From NCBI GenBank assembly GCA_020061995.1, contig JAGUXE010000318.1, positions 1 through 60,870 on the forward strand: 60,870 nucleotides of DNA, read 5' to 3'. The first letter of the stretch is position 1; every line of letters begins with the position of its first letter. The notes below the pieces were generated by a model. The model worked only from the letters and a program-made list of their open reading frames with translations, was not told the DNA's origin and searched no databases. Shown piece after piece: positions 58,520-60,870 of the stretch. The stretch is from Ignavibacteriales bacterium (lineage in GTDB: Bacteria; Bacteroidota; Ignavibacteria; Ignavibacteriales; Ignavibacteriaceae). A program made the position numbers and the translations under genes.

Positions 58520-58551
58520 CAAAATTACATAAAATCATTGATAGTAAAAGT
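58520..58551 (-). promoter_or_regulatory. Candidate eno promoter (Bacteroidetes type, weak -33)
   Basis: On the minus strand, TAATTTTG (58527-58520) matches the TAnnTTTG -7 element exactly, about 55 bases before the ATG. The -33 element is poor; CTTT (58550-58547) sits at the right distance in place of TTTG. Confidence 0.3.
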
Positions 58552-58590
58552 GTAAAACCATATTATTTTTTGAATTTTTAATCAAGTTTT

Positions 58591-60783
58591 CTATTGAGTT
58601 TTCATGCTCAACGAAATGCGTTTTCTTTCCACATCAATTTGGAGAATTGTTACATCAACAATATCGCCAACCTGAATAAGTTCTAAAGGATTTTTTACAA
58701 ACTTATTAGCCATTTGCGATATGTGTAGAAGTCCGTCCTGCTTTACCCCAATATCAATGAACGCTCCAAAATCAACAACATTTCTTACTGTCCCTTTCAA
58801 AACCATTCCGGGTTGAAGGTCTTCCATTTTTAAAACATCACTACGCAAAATCGGTTTCGGCATTTCCTCTCTCGGATCTCTTCCTGGCTTCTTTAAATTT
58901 TCGATTATATCAAGAAGTGTCGGCTCGCCTATATTTATTTCCTGAACAACTTTTTTAATTCCCTTTTTATTTATGAAGAAATCAAGCATTGGACCTGATT
59001 CTTTAACTTTTTCCTTTTGAATATTGAACATTTGCAATAATTCTTCGGCAGCTTTATATGATTCAGGATGAATAAATGTATTATCAAAAGGATTTGGACT
59101 GTTGGGAATTTTCAAAAATCCTGCTGATTGTTCAAAAGCTTTTTCACCCATACCACTAACTTCCATGAATTCATTGCGCCCGTTAAACCTCCCATTTTTC
59201 TCTCGATACTTTACAATATTTTCAGCTAATCGTTTATTTAATCCGGAGACATAAGTGAGGAGTGAAGCAGATGCGGTATTAACATCAACGCCGACATAAT
59301 TGACGCAGCTCTCAACAACATTGTCTAACTTTTTCATTAATAATTTTTGGTCAACATCATGTTGATAAAGACCGACGCCAATTGACTTCGGATCAATTTT
59401 AACAAGCTCTGCAAGAGGGTCGAGGACGCGTCGTGCTATTGAGATATTTCCTCTCTGACTTGCATCCAGATCGGGGAATTCTTTTTTTGCGATTGGTGAG
59501 GCAGAATATACTGAAGCACCGGCTTCGTTGACAATTAAATAGTGACAATCAAGTTTGTTTGATTGAATCAATTCTGCAATTAACATTTCTGTTTCTCGGC
59601 TTGCTGTTCCGTTTCCAATCGCGATTAATTCAACTTTATATTTTTTTATAAAGGCAAGAAGAATTTTCTCTGCTTCAGATTTTTTGTTTTGAGGTGGATG
59701 GGGATAAATTGTAGAACCGTCAATATACTTTCCCGTTTTATCAATTATAGCAACTTTACTTCCGGAATAAAATCCCGGATCAATACCCATAATAATTTTT
59801 TCTGAGAAGGGTGGCTGTAAAAGAAGCTGTCGTAGATTGTTTGCGAATATCTCGATGGCATGAAGATCAGCCGCTTCTGTTAAATAGTTGCGCATTTCTC
59901 TTTCGATAGACGGAAAAATTAATCGTTTAAATGAATCTTCAATTACGGTCTGTAAAATTTCCATAAAAAAGGATTCATCATATTTCAGAAATGTTTTTTT
60001 GATGTTTTTATGAATTTCTATTTCATCAAATTGAAAATGGAGTTTAAGAAATTTTTCTTTTTCACCTCTATTGATTGCAAGTAATTGATAGGGTTTTATT
60101 TTTTTTATATCTATTGAGAAGTCGTAATAAATCAGATAGACTTCTTTTTTATCCTTTTCCTTCAGTTTTTCATTTTCCGTATCAGCCGAAACACTCTCTT
60201 TGGTTTTTTCTGTTTTCACCACAGATGTTTCAAGCAATATTTCTCGAACCACTTTACGAACTTCAGCATCTTCAGAAATCATTTCGGCAATAATATCTTT
60301 TGCCCCATGCAGTGCTTCTTCAATTGTTTCAACACCAAGTTCAACATTAATAAACTCTGCAAGTTTTTCTTCTAAATTTCCTAAAAACAATGGATTATCG
60401 AGAAAAAACATTGCAAGTGGTTCCAAACCTTTTGCTTTTGCAATTGTTCCACGGGTTTTTCTCTTAGGTTTATAAGGAAGGTAAAGATCTTCAAGCTCCT
60501 GTAATTTTGTACATGAAAATATTTTTGCTTGAAGTTCAGGAGTCAATTTCCCCTGCTCTTCTATGCTTTTAAGAATAGTTTCTCTTCTATCTTGAAGTAA
60601 AGTTAAATAATTTAACCTGTCTTCAATTTCTCTTAAAACATCCTCATCCAATCCACCGGTTGTCTCTTTTCGATATCTGGCGATAAAAGGAATAGTTGCC
60701 CCTTCGTTAAATAAATTTAGAACAGCATCAACTTGCTGTAATTTTATTGAAAGTTCATTTGCAATAATTTGGGGAATTATCAT
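58591..60783 (-). CDS. tex: Tex-family S1 RNA-binding protein
   Basis: A 730-residue Tex/YhgF-type protein that contacts nucleic acid and modulates transcription. In order it has an N-terminal helical region with FIARYRKETTGGLDE (about 33-47) and LEDLYLPYKPKRKT, a YqgF-like RNase-H-type domain (about 335-460, MGIDPGFYSGSKVAIID), helix-hairpin-helix motifs (about 505-570, VDVNTASASLLTYVSGL) and a C-terminal S1 domain (about 650-728, GMVLKGTVRNVVDFGAFIDIG). This is the complete, normal-length family architecture. AAGGATAC precedes the ATG. Confidence 0.96.
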   Translation of the reverse strand: MIIPQIIANELSIKLQQVDAVLNLFNEGATIPFIARYRKETTGGLDEDVLREIEDRLNYLTLLQDRRETILKSIEEQGKLTPELQAKIFSCTKLQELEDLYLPYKPKRKTRGTIAKAKGLEPLAMFFLDNPLFLGNLEEKLAEFINVELGVETIEEALHGAKDIIAEMISEDAEVRKVVREILLETSVVKTEKTKESVSADTENEKLKEKDKKEVYLIYYDFSIDIKKIKPYQLLAINRGEKEKFLKLHFQFDEIEIHKNIKKTFLKYDESFFMEILQTVIEDSFKRLIFPSIEREMRNYLTEAADLHAIEIFANNLRQLLLQPPFSEKIIMGIDPGFYSGSKVAIIDKTGKYIDGSTIYPHPPQNKKSEAEKILLAFIKKYKVELIAIGNGTASRETEMLIAELIQSNKLDCHYLIVNEAGASVYSASPIAKKEFPDLDASQRGNISIARRVLDPLAELVKIDPKSIGVGLYQHDVDQKLLMKKLDNVVESCVNYVGVDVNTASASLLTYVSGLNKRLAENIVKYREKNGRFNGRNEFMEVSGMGEKAFEQSAGFLKIPNSPNPFDNTFIHPESYKAAEELLQMFNIQKEKVKESGPMLDFFINKKGIKKVVQEINIGEPTLLDIIENLKKPGRDPREEMPKPILRSDVLKMEDLQPGMVLKGTVRNVVDFGAFIDIGVKQDGLLHISQMANKFVKNPLELIQVGDIVDVTILQIDVERKRISLSMKTQ

Positions 60784-60809
60784 ATTGTATCCTTAGAAAA
60801 ATTTAGGCG

Positions 60810-60870
60810 CTAAACTAACGGGAAAGAAACTTCTTTTACAAGTTGATAAAGTTCTTTTTTCTTATATAAC
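60810..60870 (-). CDS. 3' end of an unidentified minus-strand gene (partial)
   Basis: The last 60 bases hold an open minus-strand frame of 19 codons that stops at 60810-60812 (tag) and ends LVKEVSFPLV. Its composition and the 27-base distance to tex fit the tail of the next upstream gene, cut by the window edge. No family can be inferred from 19 codons. Confidence 0.35.
   Translation of the reverse strand, partial: LYKKKELYQLVKEVSFPLV

Overview
The window is AT-rich and looks chromosomal. It most likely comes from a member of the Ignavibacteria or a near relative in the Bacteroidota/Chlorobi group. The main evidence is five intact secreted proteins, plus one broken remnant, that end in the type IX secretion (T9SS) type A sorting domain, with its YPNPFNP-like opening and a short basic tail. 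A Bacteroidetes-style promoter (TTTG, 19 bases, TAnnTTTC) in front of arsR, DUF4199, type B L31 and many HlyD/TolC and beta-barrel proteins fit the same group. No rRNA, tRNA, CRISPR array, transposase or phage gene was seen.

Layout. 1-4.9 kb: rpiB, a gene-remnant junction (membrane regulator fragment joined to a frameshifted T9SS tail), a large T9SS beta-helix protein and an SDR epimerase. 5.1-9.9 kb: a tightly coupled MacA-like adaptor, MacB-like permease without its ATPase, and TolC, followed by a SemiSWEET and a small Cys-containing membrane protein. 10-14.6 kb: outer-membrane barrel, T9SS M1 aminopeptidase (start codon inside a 15-bp hairpin) and T9SS propeller protein, closed by a strong terminator. 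14.7-20.8 kb: a ten-gene minus-strand arsenic/thiol-redox operon (arsR, permease, thioredoxin-linked arsC, two CxxC mini-thioredoxins, a YeeE/YedE pair, ACR3, secreted thioredoxin, CcdA), with a clear palindromic operator overlapping the arsR promoter. 21-22.6 kb: class D beta-lactamase and a Prx6-type peroxiredoxin. 22.7-26 kb: an overlapping signalling set (small HDOD-associated protein, HDOD protein, PAS histidine kinase). 26.3-32.2 kb: glycosyltransferase 9, barrel protein, YdjC deacetylase, GHL10 glycoside hydrolase and lamin-tail protein (the last two are T9SS cargo).

32.5-60.9 kb, all minus strand: phosphate transporter with a PhoU-like partner, CYTH protein, a cell-envelope group (O-antigen ligase-like protein with an inserted propeller-like domain, MsbA-like ABC exporter, GT9), M50 protease, XerC/D recombinase, 7TM-HD phosphodiesterase, HAD phosphatase, two sodium/solute symporters, STAS protein, ligA, RodZ-like protein, rsmB, GlmU-like nucleotidyltransferase, rpmE2, DUF4199, EamA transporter, enolase and Tex.

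The most interesting points are the O-antigen ligase-like protein with a roughly 290-residue propeller-like insertion, the arsenic/sulfur/thiol operon with its operator and an interleaved inverted repeat, the start-codon hairpin before the M1 peptidase, the CYTH gene with an unexplained ATG-less N-terminal extension, and the recombined regulator/T9SS remnant near the left end. Functional statements rest on motif reading only; no database search was possible.
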